From SG8-41 sp963699525 (lineage in GTDB: Bacteria > Pseudomonadota > Gammaproteobacteria > Burkholderiales > SG8-41), in NCBI GenBank assembly GCA_963699525.1, contig CAVOUI010000006.1, positions 62,001 through 126,000 of the forward strand: a stretch of DNA of 64,000 nt. Reading direction: 5' to 3'. Each line of letters opens with the position of its first letter. Position 1 is the stretch's first letter. Made by a program: the position numbers and the translations under genes. Under the pieces are notes generated by a model. It was not told where the DNA came from. It saw only the letters and a program-made list of their open reading frames with translations, and made no database searches. Shown here piece by piece: positions 43,765 through 52,616 of this stretch.

Positions 43765-44967
43765 CTACCACGCGGACTCGAGGACCTGGCCCAGCAGCTC
43801 GCGCTCGCGCAGGAACTCGCGCTTCGGGTCCGCGTTGAAATTCCTGAGCGAAAGCTCCAGCACCTGCGGCAGCCGTTCGCGCGCGATGCCGAGCGCCGAG
43901 AGCCGCGTCGGCATCCCCAGCGAGCGGAACACCGTCTCCATCCGGTCCGCGATGCGGCCGGGCGCATCGCCTGCCGCGACGCTTTCCATCCCGAGCGCGG
44001 CGGAGATCCGCGCCATGGCCTCCGGATCGCGGTGCCCCAGCCGGCGGAGCACGGTGCCCATCAGCGCGCTGTAGCCCTCGCCCTGGCCGACCTGCGGGAA
44101 GACGCTGATGAGAGCCGTGCTGAAAGCGTAGGCGGCGCGCATCGCCCAGTGGCGCGCGAACTGCTCGCCGCCGTCATCGGACTCGCGGTTCTGCAGCAGC
44201 GTCGCCGCGCACAGGTCGAATCGTGGCGCGGGATCGGCGGGGTCTGCGATGCGCTCGATCGCTCCGGCGGCGAGGCGGTAGGACTGCAGCCGGTCGCCTT
44301 CCACGAGCGGGTTATCGCCCATCGCGCCGAGGTTCATGACGGCGCGGCACCAGATCGTGGCCGCACCGGTACGAATCAATTGCGGGGGCGCCGTGAGCAG
44401 TGCCTCGGCATCCCAGAAAATCGCCACCGGGCGCGTCTTGGGGTCGAAGAATTCCATTCCGCGCGCCGTCGCGTCGTCCTTCATGCGCGAGCCGCCGCGG
44501 TTCTGCGCCGAGGTGGGCGCCGTGAGCACGTTTATGATCGGAAGCTTCGGCTCCAGCAGCTTGGGGCTCACCGCCGGACCGTGCTCGGGGTACTGCGTCA
44601 CGAGCTGCTCCACCGGCCGTTTCTCCGCGAGCAGGATCGTCACGATGCGCGCGCCCTGGATCACGCTGCCCGCGCCGACGCCGATGACGAGGTCCGCCTG
44701 CGCCGCGCGCGCGGCTTCTGTTGCGCGCATGATCGAGGAGCGCGAGGTGTCCTTGTCGATCTCGTCGAACACCCCCGCAAGCCGTTCCCCGAGCAGAGCC
44801 CGCAGGCGCGAGATGAGCGGTGTCCTGCGCGACACCGTGCGCCCGCACACGATGAAGGCGCGCCGCGCACGCTGGCGCTCCACTTCCGCCGGCAGTTTCT
44901 CGAGCGCGTCGTCGCCGCTGTAGAGGCGAAACGGGTAGCCGGTTGCCCGGAAGTCGTAGCGATACAT
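43765..44967 (-). CDS. Iron-containing alcohol dehydrogenase-fold protein lacking metal ligands
   Basis: About 400 residues of the group III ADH/maleylacetate reductase fold. The dinucleotide loop reads VIGVGAGSVIQGARIVTILL, a variant of GGGSxxD. The sequence aligned with the metal-binding DxxxH (usual TG-x-DALTHA) is TGAATIWCRAVMN, so Asp and His are absent, and the later His is not evident (FPQVGQGEGYSALMG). Maleylacetate reductases also lack metal, but the wider surroundings differ. ATG 44967 (GTG 44970 is also in frame) follows the CoA-ligase stop by 3 bases. Substrate unknown, possibly an acyl-CoA-derived aldehyde or keto acid. Confidence 0.75.
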   Translation of the reverse strand: MYRYDFRATGYPFRLYSGDDALEKLPAEVERQRARRAFIVCGRTVSRRTPLISRLRALLGERLAGVFDEIDKDTSRSSIMRATEAARAAQADLVIGVGAGSVIQGARIVTILLAEKRPVEQLVTQYPEHGPAVSPKLLEPKLPIINVLTAPTSAQNRGGSRMKDDATARGMEFFDPKTRPVAIFWDAEALLTAPPQLIRTGAATIWCRAVMNLGAMGDNPLVEGDRLQSYRLAAGAIERIADPADPAPRFDLCAATLLQNRESDDGGEQFARHWAMRAAYAFSTALISVFPQVGQGEGYSALMGTVLRRLGHRDPEAMARISAALGMESVAAGDAPGRIADRMETVFRSLGMPTRLSALGIARERLPQVLELSLRNFNADPKREFLRERELLGQVLESAW

Positions 44968-44970
44968 CAC

Positions 44971-46420
44971 TTAGTCACCGGTTCTGGATTGAACGAAGCG
45001 CTCGTGAAACGCGAGCGCGGCGAGCGCCTGCCCGGCATTGGCGATCTCGTCGTACACCGGGATGCCGAGCGCGACCGCCCGCGCGCGGAACTCCCGCTTG
45101 CGCTCCTCCAGCGCCGGCTCGCCGTCCGACCTCAGCACGAGCAGGAAATGCGCCTGACCGGGAAAACGCGCCTGCACGCGCAGGGCCGCCTGCACCAGGT
45201 TGTCGAGCACCTCGTCCCGGGTGCGGCCGACGAAGGCCGACAGGTTGAGGTGCATGACCAGCGCGTCCGGCCGGCCGCTGCCGTAGATGACATCGAGGAT
45301 TTTTTCCGCGACGCGCCCGTCCTCCTGCTGCAGCGTCCCCACCGGCGCGTCCACCGGGTTGGTGATGCTCGTGCCGGGAGGCAGCTTCAAGCGTGCGAGG
45401 TCGTCCACGGTCTGCCTCTCGAAGGTATCGACGTCGAGGCCGATCCGGGAGAGCTGGTCGGTCGCGAGCACGCTCGCACCCCCGCCATTGCCGAACAGCA
45501 CCACGCGACGCGTCGGATGGCGCGGCTGCGGGGCTAGCGCCTGGAAAGCGAGCAGGGCGTCGATGAACCCGTCGAGGGTGTCGGCCATCACGCAGCCGGT
45601 CTGCTTCGAGAGCGCGACCCACGCCCGGTCGTCGCCCGCGAGGGAGCCCGTGTGCGAGACCGCCGCCGCGCGACCCTGCCGGGTGCGGCCGCCTTTCAGG
45701 ATCACCACCGGCTTGCCCGCGCGCGCCCCGCGCAGGATCTCGAACAGGCGCCGGCCGTCGCCCGCGGTCTCGAGGTAGAGGCCGATCACGCGAGTCTGCG
45801 CGTCGGCGAGGTAGAACTCGAGCAGGTCGTTCGCGCCGATGTCGGCGCAATTGCCGACGGTGACGAGCCCCGAGAACCCGAGCCCGCGCGTGAGTCCGCG
45901 CCGGATGATGTCGGTGCCGAGGCCGCCGCTCTGCGAAACGACGCCGACCGGGCCGGCTTCAACCGGCCCGGTCTCCGTAAAGGTGACGCGCCCGCGCGGC
46001 GTGTGGAGGCCGAGGCAGTTCGGGCCGATCAGCCGCATGCCGCCGGCGCGCGCCGCCGCGACCAGCGCGAGCTGCAAGCTCCCGCCCTTCGTCCACCTCC
46101 CCGAAGCCGCTCGAGATCACCTGCGCGAAGCGCACGCGTCCGCGCGCCTCCTCGAGCAGCGGCGGCACCTGCGCCGCGGCGATCGCGATGTAGGCGTAGT
46201 CGACCGGCTCGGGCGTCTCGCCGAGCGAGCGGTACGCCGGCAGGCCGTCGATCTCCTTCGCGGCGGGGTGGATCGGGTAGATCGCCCCGTTGTAGCCGAA
46301 CTCGCGGATGCGGCGGATGAAGATATTGGGCAGCGCGGCTCCCTTGGTCGAGGCGCCCACCACCGCCACCGTCTTCGGCTCGAACAGCGGCCGGAACTGC
46401 TCGATCACGTTGCTCGTCAC
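44971..46420 (-). CDS. NDP-forming CoA ligase, CoA-binding/ligase (alpha-type) subunit, frameshifted
   Basis: About 480 residues corresponding to the first two-thirds of the single-chain enzyme at 28756-30852. A CoA-binding domain (PKTVAVVGASTKGAALPNIF), then GPNCLGLHTPRGRVTFTETG, VVSQSGGLGTDIIRRGLTRG and phospho-His in AVSHTGSLAGDDRAW. The frame breaks near 46078 (extra T in GAGCTTGCAGCTC). The ATP-grasp part is encoded by the next upstream gene (46446-47163), 25 bases away, giving a split two-subunit ligase. Confidence 0.87.
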
Positions 46421-46445
46421 TCTCCGCCTCCCCTCACTCTCCCCG

Positions 46446-47163
46446 TTACACGGGGCAGGGGATCGTGAGCACGAAGCGGGCGTCCACCGCCACCGCTCCG
46501 CGTTCCGAGACGATCAGGGGATTGATGTCGGCTTCCGCGATGTCCGCGCCGTGCGTCATGAGGAGCCCGTTCTCCCCGCCCACCTTGAGCAGCACGTCCA
46601 CGATCGCCTCGCGCGAGACCGGCCTGCGCCCGCGGGCGCCGCGGAGCAGCGCCGCGCCCTTCAGCTCGTCCAGCATCTCCTCCGCGTCGAGCCGGGTGAT
46701 CGGGCAGATGCGGAAGGCGACATCGGCCAGCACCTCCACGAAGACGCCGCCGAGCCCGGCCATCACGAGGGGGCCGAATTGCGGATCGCGCAGCCCGCCG
46801 ATCACGACCTCCACACCCGCGGGCGCCATTTCCTCGAGCAGGAAGCCGTCGATGCGCGCGCCCTCGATCGCCGGCTGCTTCATCATCGCGCGCACCGCAT
46901 CCTCGACTTCCGCGGCGCTCCCGAGGCCCACCTTCACGCCGCCCGCATCGCTCTTGTGCAGGAGGTCGGGCGACATGATCTTCAGCACGAGCGGCGGCTT
47001 GAGGCTCGCGCACGCCGCCGCCGCCGCGCCTGCGTCCTGGATCGACCCGCGACCTCGGCACGGAAACACCAAAGCTCGCGAGAAGCCTCTTGCCGGCCAG
47101 CTCGTCGAGCGCGGCGCGCTTCGCCGCGCGCGCCTGCGCGATCAGTTCCGCCGGTGTCGTCAT
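46446..47163 (-). CDS. NDP-forming CoA ligase, ATP-grasp (beta-type) subunit, frameshifted
   Basis: About 238 residues of an ATP-grasp acyl-CoA synthetase domain: LAGKRLLASFGVSVPRS, then SLKPPLVLKIMSPDLLHKSD, GLRDPQFGPLVMAGLGGVFV and DINPLIVSERGAVAVDARF. The frame breaks near 47050 (one surplus base in CGGGTCGATCCAGG). Its ATG overlaps the biotin carboxylase stop (ATGA, 47160-47163). It pairs with the CoA-binding subunit encoded downstream to form a complete ADP-forming ligase. Confidence 0.87.
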
Positions 47164-48515
47164 GCCGCTTTTTTCTGGGACAAGACCTCGGGGATGAGGC
47201 CCGTGTGCACCCGCCCCGCGCGGAACGGCTCCGAACGCAGCACCGCCAGCACCGCCGGGATGTTGTGCTTGATGCCCTCGATATCGAACGCGGCCAGCGC
47301 CTCGATCAGGCCGTCCACCGCGCGCTCCCGCGTTTCCGCGTGCACGATCACCTTGGCGATCATCGGGTCGTAGTGGGGCGTCACGTCCCGGCCCTCGGCA
47401 TACCCGGTCTCGATGCGCACGCGCGGGTCCCGCGGCGGCCGGAATACCTTCAGCTTCCCCGGCGAGGGGAAGAAATTTTTCGGATCCTCGGCGTAGACCC
47501 GTGCCTGGATCGCGTGGCCCTTCACCTCGACGTGCGCGGGCAGGATATCCGACAGCTTCTCGCCCGCAGCGGAACGGATCTGCGCCCGCACGAGGTCCAC
47601 CCCCGTCACCTCCTCGGTGACGCCGTGCTCGACCTGCAGCCGCGTGTTCATCTCGAGAAAGCTGAACGAGCCGTCGGCACCCATCAGCATTTCCACCGTG
47701 CCGATGTTGTCATAGCCCATTTTGCGCATGATCCCGGCGACCTGCTCGGCCACCGCGCCGGCTTTTTCGCGCGCGATGCCCGGGGCGGGGGCCTCCTCGA
47801 TCACTTTCTGGTTGCGGCGCTGCGTCGAACAGTCGCGCTCGAAGAGATGCGTCACCGCGCCGTGCGAATCGCCCAGCACCTGGAACTCGACGTGGCGCGG
47901 GCGCTCGATCAGGCGCTCGAGGTAGACCTCGGCATTTCCGAAACCGCGGTCAGCCATGGAGCGCGAGCGCTCGATCGCCGCAATGAGCTCTCCCTCGTCC
48001 TTTGCCGGCAGCATGCCGATGCCCCCGCCGCCGCCTGCCGGCTTCACCAGCACCGGAAAGCCGATCGCGCGCGCGGCGGCAAGGGCGGCTTCACGATCCG
48101 CGGGCAGCACGCCCGATCCTTTCGACATCGGCATGCCATGGGCGGCCGCAATCTCGCGCGCTCGCGTCTTGTGCCCCATGAGCTCGATCCAGCGCGGCGA
48201 CGGCCCGATGAATCGCGCCCCCGTATCCACCACCTTCAGCGCAAATCCCGCGTTCTCGGACAGAAACCCGTAGCCCGGGTGCAGTCCGTCGGCGTGCGAC
48301 TTGCGCAGCACCTCGATCAACGCGTCCTGGTTGAGATAGCTCTCGCGCGCGGGCGCCGGTCCGATGGCGTGGGCCTCGCCCGCCATCTCCAGGTACGGCG
48401 CCCCGGCATCGGCCTCCGAATAGACCGCGACCGAGCGGATGCCCATCGCGTTCAGCGCCCGCAGCACCCGCGCCGCGACCGCCCCGCGATTCGCCACGAC
48501 GACCTTGTTGAACAT
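47160..48515 (-). CDS. Biotin carboxylase subunit of an acyl-CoA carboxylase
   Basis: A 451-residue stand-alone biotin carboxylase that charges biotin with bicarbonate using ATP. Motifs are NKVVVANRGAVAARVLRALN, LHPGYGFLSENAGFA, the ATP-grasp Gly-rich loop VKPAGGGGGIGMLPAKDEGE, HVEFQVLGDSHGAVTHLFER, EAPAPGI and the catalytic FLEMNTRLQVEHGVTEEVTG. ATG 48515 was chosen because the fold begins at MFNKVV. The common IANRGEIA reads VANRGAVA here. It lies 5 bases after the carboxyltransferase and, with the BCCP at 51477-51698, completes the enzyme. Confidence 0.93.
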   Translation of the reverse strand: MFNKVVVANRGAVAARVLRALNAMGIRSVAVYSEADAGAPYLEMAGEAHAIGPAPARESYLNQDALIEVLRKSHADGLHPGYGFLSENAGFALKVVDTGARFIGPSPRWIELMGHKTRAREIAAAHGMPMSKGSGVLPADREAALAAARAIGFPVLVKPAGGGGGIGMLPAKDEGELIAAIERSRSMADRGFGNAEVYLERLIERPRHVEFQVLGDSHGAVTHLFERDCSTQRRNQKVIEEAPAPGIAREKAGAVAEQVAGIMRKMGYDNIGTVEMLMGADGSFSFLEMNTRLQVEHGVTEEVTGVDLVRAQIRSAAGEKLSDILPAHVEVKGHAIQARVYAEDPKNFFPSPGKLKVFRPPRDPRVRIETGYAEGRDVTPHYDPMIAKVIVHAETRERAVDGLIEALAAFDIEGIKHNIPAVLAVLRSEPFRAGRVHTGLIPEVLSQKKAA

Positions 48516-48520
48516 GAAAT

Positions 48521-50056
48521 TCAGTATGAAGTGGGCCAGGCGCGCATCAGGTGCTGACCCACGCCCTTCGTCGGGCGCAGCCGGTAGACCTCGAGCATGC
48601 GGATGAGGTAGTCGCGCGTCTCCTCCGGGCGGATCACCGCCTGAGCGGCATAGACTTCGGCGAGGCCCCAGACGTCGGCATCCTTCTGGATGTCGCGGAA
48701 CTTCGCCTCGAAGCCCGGCTCGCCCACGCCGACCCCGTGCACGATCTTGGTGGCGAATTCGGGGCTCATGAAGCTCACTTCGGCCGTCGGCCACGCCGCG
48801 ACCTCGTCGGAATGCCGCCCGCCGCCCATGCAGACGTAGGCGCGGCCGTAGCTCTTGCGGACGATGACCGAGATCCGCGGCACGGTCAGGAGGGTCATCG
48901 CGTTCATGAAGTTCATGATCTTGCCCGGGGCGCCCGCGCGCTCGGCCTCGGTCCCGATCTGGAAGCCGGGCGTGTCCACGAGCAGCACGATCGGGACGTT
49001 GAAGGAATCGCACAGCACGAGGAAATCCACGATCTTGCGGCAGGCGTCGGCGTCGAGCGCGCCGCCGCGGTGCAGAGGATTGTTGGCGACGATGCCGACG
49101 CTTCTGCCCCCGAGCCGCGCGAGGCCGGTGACCGCGCTCTTGCCGAAGCGCGGCTTCAGCTCGAACAAAGTATCCTTGTCCACGACCGCGCGGATGATGC
49201 GCTTCATGTCGTAGACCTGGGTGCGGCTCTCGGGGAGCACCGAGAACACCTTGTCCATGTCCGCGCCCGATCCCGCGGGCACCGGCGCATCGGGCGGCGC
49301 TTCCATGTGGTGGCTCGGCAGGTAGGACAGGAAGCGCTTGATCGCGTCGAAGACTTCCTCTTCCTTGTCCACGACCAGGTCCACGAGGCCCGTCACTTCG
49401 GCGTGCAGGCGCCAGCCTCCGAGGTCCTCCGCGTCCACCTTCTCGCCGAGCGCCATCGAGACCAGGCGCGGGCTCGACACCGCCACGACCGCGCCCTTCT
49501 GCATCACCGAGAAATCGGCCTGGCAGGTGAGCCAGGTCGAAGATCCAAACGAGGGGCCGAGTGCCGCGGCGCACATCGGGGTCTCGCGCAGGCGGCGGAA
49601 CTGCGTGATGTCGTTGCCGAGGAGCAGCCCCATGCCGCGCGAGCCCATGGCGTCGGGCAGCCGCGCGCCGGTGGACTCGCCGATCACCACCAGCGGCATC
49701 CCGCGCTCGGTGGCCGTTCGCTTCATGTGCGCGATCTTCTTGCTGTTGGTCGCGCTGGTGGAGGCGCCCTTCACCGTGAAGTCGTTGACGACGATGCAGA
49801 CGTCGCGCCCGTTGATCTTCGCGTAGCCGGCGAGCTTGCCGTCGGTCTGCGTCTCGTCGGCCTGCTCGGGATAGACGCCCGAGGCGCCAAAGAGCCCCGA
49901 TTCGACGAAGCTCCCCTTGTCCGCCAGGTAGGCGATGCGCTCGCGCGCGTTCCATATTCCGGCTGCGGTGCGCTTCGCGTACTTCTCCGCGCCGCCGCCC
50001 GCGAGCGCCTTCGCGCGCCGCGCCTCGAATTCCGCCAGCAATGCCTCGAATGCCAT
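48521..50056 (-). CDS. Acyl-CoA carboxylase carboxyltransferase subunit
   Basis: A 511-residue carboxyltransferase of the propionyl-/methylcrotonyl-CoA carboxylase beta family. The N half includes NDFTVKGASTSATNSKKIAH and GESTGARLPDAMGSRGMGL (acyl-CoA site), the C half ANNPLHRGGALDADACRKIV, LLVDTPGFQIGTEAERAGAP and MGGGRHSDEVAAWPTAEVSF. ATG 50056 was chosen; an upstream in-frame ATG (50092) enters the repeat. It is a homologue of the partial protein at 63077-64000. The acyl substrate is not clear: the surroundings suggest a medium, branched or unusual acyl-CoA. Confidence 0.93.
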   Translation of the reverse strand: MAFEALLAEFEARRAKALAGGGAEKYAKRTAAGIWNARERIAYLADKGSFVESGLFGASGVYPEQADETQTDGKLAGYAKINGRDVCIVVNDFTVKGASTSATNSKKIAHMKRTATERGMPLVVIGESTGARLPDAMGSRGMGLLLGNDITQFRRLRETPMCAAALGPSFGSSTWLTCQADFSVMQKGAVVAVSSPRLVSMALGEKVDAEDLGGWRLHAEVTGLVDLVVDKEEEVFDAIKRFLSYLPSHHMEAPPDAPVPAGSGADMDKVFSVLPESRTQVYDMKRIIRAVVDKDTLFELKPRFGKSAVTGLARLGGRSVGIVANNPLHRGGALDADACRKIVDFLVLCDSFNVPIVLLVDTPGFQIGTEAERAGAPGKIMNFMNAMTLLTVPRISVIVRKSYGRAYVCMGGGRHSDEVAAWPTAEVSFMSPEFATKIVHGVGVGEPGFEAKFRDIQKDADVWGLAEVYAAQAVIRPEETRDYLIRMLEVYRLRPTKGVGQHLMRAWPTSY

Positions 50057-50077
50057 GTTCAACCCCCGATGCCTAAC

Positions 50078-50195
50078 TCCCCTCCTTCTCAAGGAGGGGT
50101 GGATGCGAAGCAGACGGGGTGGTTAAGTGGGGACGGACTCGCTCCCACCACCCCGCCCGCTTGCGCGGGCACCCCTCCTCCGGCAGGAGGGGAAT
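50078..50195. repeat. Palindromic CCCCTCC...GGAGGGG dispersed repeat
   Basis: Two hairpins: CCCCTCCTTCTCAAGGAGGG on the left and CCCCTCCTCCGGCAGGAGGG on the right, with GACGGGGTGG and CCACCCCGCC facing each other between them. The right half resembles the element inside the GlcD/F gene (5279-5331). It fills the gap between the molybdenum enzyme and carboxyltransferase genes of one operon. Confidence 0.75.
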
Positions 50196-50212
50196 TCATT
50201 CTGCTACACGCT

Positions 50213-51463
50213 CTAGATAATGGTGACCTCGGTCGGCACGATCCAGTCGAAGTGCTTGCGCTGGTAGTTCCACGGCGTCTGCGGCTGCACGCGGCCGGCC
50301 GCGTCGGTCGCGCGCGCCATGATCCGGTACTCGCCCGGCCGGTCCACCTCCCACAGATAGGACCAGCGCCGCCACAGCCAGCGCTCGCGCGGCTCCTCGA
50401 GGTGCGCGTCGTTCCACGTCTTGCCGCCGTCGAGGCTCACCTCGACGCGGTCGATCGCGCCCATGCCGCTCCAGGCGCGGCCGCGGATCATGTGCGTGCC
50501 GCGCGGCAGCGGCGAGTCCTCGTCGAGCGGCTCGGTGATGATGTTGCGCACCCCCATCGCCGTCAGCGGCGGCCGGTTCGGGTCCTGCGCCGACTCGCCG
50601 TAGACGAAGTACTCGGTCTGGTAGAACGGTTTCGGCATCGAGCTCATCACCTCGAGCTCCTCCACCCACTTCACCCACCAGTTCCCCGACCAGCCCGGGA
50701 CGATGAGGCGCACGGGGGCGCCGTGCACATGCCAGAGGTATTCGCCGTTCTGGGCCCACGCGAGGAGCGTGTCCGGATCGAGCGCCTTCTCGAGCGCAAG
50801 CGCCTTCTCGAAATGAATGACGCCGGGATCGGGGATTTCGAGGTCGAGCGTGCCTGCAGATTGGTAGATCACCGCGAGATCCGGGCGGCCGCGGTCGAAG
50901 CCCCGGGCCCGCACGCAGACCGCGCCCGGCCTGACGCCGGCGCGCTCGAGCACCTGCGCCAGGGACACGCCAGTGAATTCGCCCGCGCTCACCGCGCAGG
51001 TCGTCGTCGATTCCGAGCTGAGCTCCTCGCCCGAAGGCAACTCGCCCTTGATGCGCCGCTCCGCGCGCTTCTGCATGTCCTGCCGGTTGATGCGGGAAGG
51101 CTTCCTCGCGCCCTTGCGCAGGTAATCGAAGAAGCCGGCGTCATTGCCGGCGCATTCCGTGACCGCGCGCACGGTGCGCCCGGGCAGCTTCATCAAGCCG
51201 TCGAAATCGAGCTCGAACGGGCGCTCGACGTCCCCCTTGACCGTGAGCTTCCAGTCGCCGGGGTAAACCGGGTCCGGTGTCTCGAGGTGACTGACGATGA
51301 AGTAGGCTTCGGTCGGCGTCATCAGGCCACCGAGCTCGGTGACCGGCGCGCGCCCGTTGATCACGCGGCCTTCGGCATCCTTGCCGGGAATGATCGCCGG
51401 GCGCTTGCGGTCGGGCCAGCCCAGCAGCCAGTCGCCTTCGATTTCGCGCTTCGGCACCCGCAC
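50213..51463 (-). CDS. Sulfite oxidase-family molybdenum cofactor enzyme
   Basis: A 416-residue molybdopterin oxidoreductase of the sulfite oxidase/SoxC family. The molybdenum-ligand Cys lies in VRAVTECAGNDAGFFDYL. The pterin-binding segment is followed by LWHVHGAPVRLIVPGWSGNW, and the C-terminal Ig-like dimerisation domain holds GRAWSGMGAIDRVEVSLDGG. No Tat or Sec signal is seen, so it may be cytoplasmic or exported with a partner. It is set inside the acyl-CoA carboxylase operon, 13 bases after the BCCP gene, an unusual place for such an enzyme. Electron acceptor and substrate are unknown. Confidence 0.88.
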   Translation of the reverse strand: MRVPKREIEGDWLLGWPDRKRPAIIPGKDAEGRVINGRAPVTELGGLMTPTEAYFIVSHLETPDPVYPGDWKLTVKGDVERPFELDFDGLMKLPGRTVRAVTECAGNDAGFFDYLRKGARKPSRINRQDMQKRAERRIKGELPSGEELSSESTTTCAVSAGEFTGVSLAQVLERAGVRPGAVCVRARGFDRGRPDLAVIYQSAGTLDLEIPDPGVIHFEKALALEKALDPDTLLAWAQNGEYLWHVHGAPVRLIVPGWSGNWWVKWVEELEVMSSMPKPFYQTEYFVYGESAQDPNRPPLTAMGVRNIITEPLDEDSPLPRGTHMIRGRAWSGMGAIDRVEVSLDGGKTWNDAHLEEPRERWLWRRWSYLWEVDRPGEYRIMARATDAAGRVQPQTPWNYQRKHFDWIVPTEVTII

Positions 51464-51476
51464 CTCCTGGAGAATG

Positions 51477-51698
51477 TCAGCCGTCGAGGATGGCGACGAC
51501 CTGGCCCTCGGAGACCGGCTCTTTCTCCTTCACGAGGATCTCCTTCACCGTGCCGGGATCCTCGGTGATCACCGGGATCTCCATCTTCATGGACTCGATG
51601 ATGATCAGGGTATCGCCGGACTCGACCCGGTCGCCCGGTTTCGACGTGAGCTTCCAGACGGTGCCGGTGATCTCTGACTTGATCTCGATGCGTGCCAT
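51477..51698 (-). CDS. Biotin carboxyl carrier protein (stand-alone biotinyl domain)
   Basis: A 73-residue biotin attachment domain. The biotinylated Lys is in ESMKMEIPV (residue 38), followed by GTVKEILVKEKEPVSEGQVV. It consists of almost nothing but the carrier domain, whereas acetyl-CoA carboxylase BCCPs have a long N-terminal part; this size is typical of separate carriers of acyl-CoA carboxylases. First gene of the minus-strand operon. It is divergent from a crotonase gene (51807), so the 108-base gap holds its promoter. Confidence 0.93.
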   Translation of the reverse strand: MARIEIKSEITGTVWKLTSKPGDRVESGDTLIIIESMKMEIPVITEDPGTVKEILVKEKEPVSEGQVVAILDG

Positions 51699-51806
51699 GC
51701 CGCCGCTTGCGTGGGAATGCCTGGAGACCGCGAGGGAAATTTCGCGGCGAGTATAGCACGCCGGGTTGTGTCCCCAGTCCGCGCTGCGTAACATAGATTC
51801 CTCGTC

Positions 51807-52616
51807 ATGTCCGGTCTTCCCGCTCTCAAGGACGCCGCGCTCGAGCTCGATGGGCGCGTCGCCGTGCTCACGCTCAATCGCGACGACGTGCGCAACGCGC
51901 TGACTGGTACTGCGCTGGTGGATGACATTTGCGCGGCGCTCGAATGGGCGAACGCGAGTCCGGAGATCTCGGTCCTGATCCTGACTGGCGCGGGCGCGGC
52001 GTTCTCGGCCGGCGGCAACATCAAGATGATGCGCGAGCGCGCCCTCAACTCTTCCGCCGCGGAGATGGAGCGGTTCTACCGGCACGGCATCCAGCGCATC
52101 CCGCGGGCGATGCATGCGGCCGAGATCGCTCTGATCGCCGCCGTCAACGGGCCGGCGATCGGCGCCGGCTGCGACCTCGCCAACATGTGCGACATCCGCA
52201 TCGGTTCGACCCGAGCGCAGTTCGGGGAGACCTTCATCAATCTCGGCATCATGGCGGGCGACGGGGGCGCGTGGTTCCTGCAGCGCGCGGTCGGCGTCCA
52301 CCGCGCGGCCGAGCTGACGCTCACGGGCCGCATCGTCAAGGCCGAGGAAGCCCGGGGGCTCGGCCTGCTGCTGGAAGTGACCGAGCCCGAGCGGCTGCTG
52401 CCCCGCGCGCGAGAGATCGGGAAAGAGATCGCAGCCAAGCCGCCGCTCGCCGTGCGCTATGCCAAGCGCGCGCTGCGGCTTGCGCAGCACCAAGGCCTCG
52501 AGGAGCACCTGGAGTCCTGCGCTTCCTTCCAGGGAGCGCTGCAGAAGACCGAGGATCACCTCGAAGCGCTGGCGGCTTTCTTCGAGAAACGCAGTGGGCA
52601 ATACAGGGGGAAATGA
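51807..52616 (+). CDS. Enoyl-CoA hydratase/isomerase family protein
   Basis: A 269-residue crotonase-fold enzyme. Oxyanion-hole segments are AFSAGGNIKMMRERAL and NGPAIGAGCDLANMCD. The first catalytic position is Asp (GCDLA) and the second reads FGETFINLG, with Phe where Glu is usual, so ordinary hydration is unlikely and a different crotonase reaction is expected. ATG 51807. The following exported-protein gene starts 1 base inside its stop (TGATG). Divergent from the carboxylase operon. Confidence 0.85.
   Translation: MSGLPALKDAALELDGRVAVLTLNRDDVRNALTGTALVDDICAALEWANASPEISVLILTGAGAAFSAGGNIKMMRERALNSSAAEMERFYRHGIQRIPRAMHAAEIALIAAVNGPAIGAGCDLANMCDIRIGSTRAQFGETFINLGIMAGDGGAWFLQRAVGVHRAAELTLTGRIVKAEEARGLGLLLEVTEPERLLPRAREIGKEIAAKPPLAVRYAKRALRLAQHQGLEEHLESCASFQGALQKTEDHLEALAAFFEKRSGQYRGK

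Noticed and set aside
47160..49955. A 931-codon frame suggesting a carboxyltransferase-biotin carboxylase fusion
   Set aside because: Its first half is an out-of-frame shadow of the carboxyltransferase gene; the real biotin carboxylase starts at 48515.
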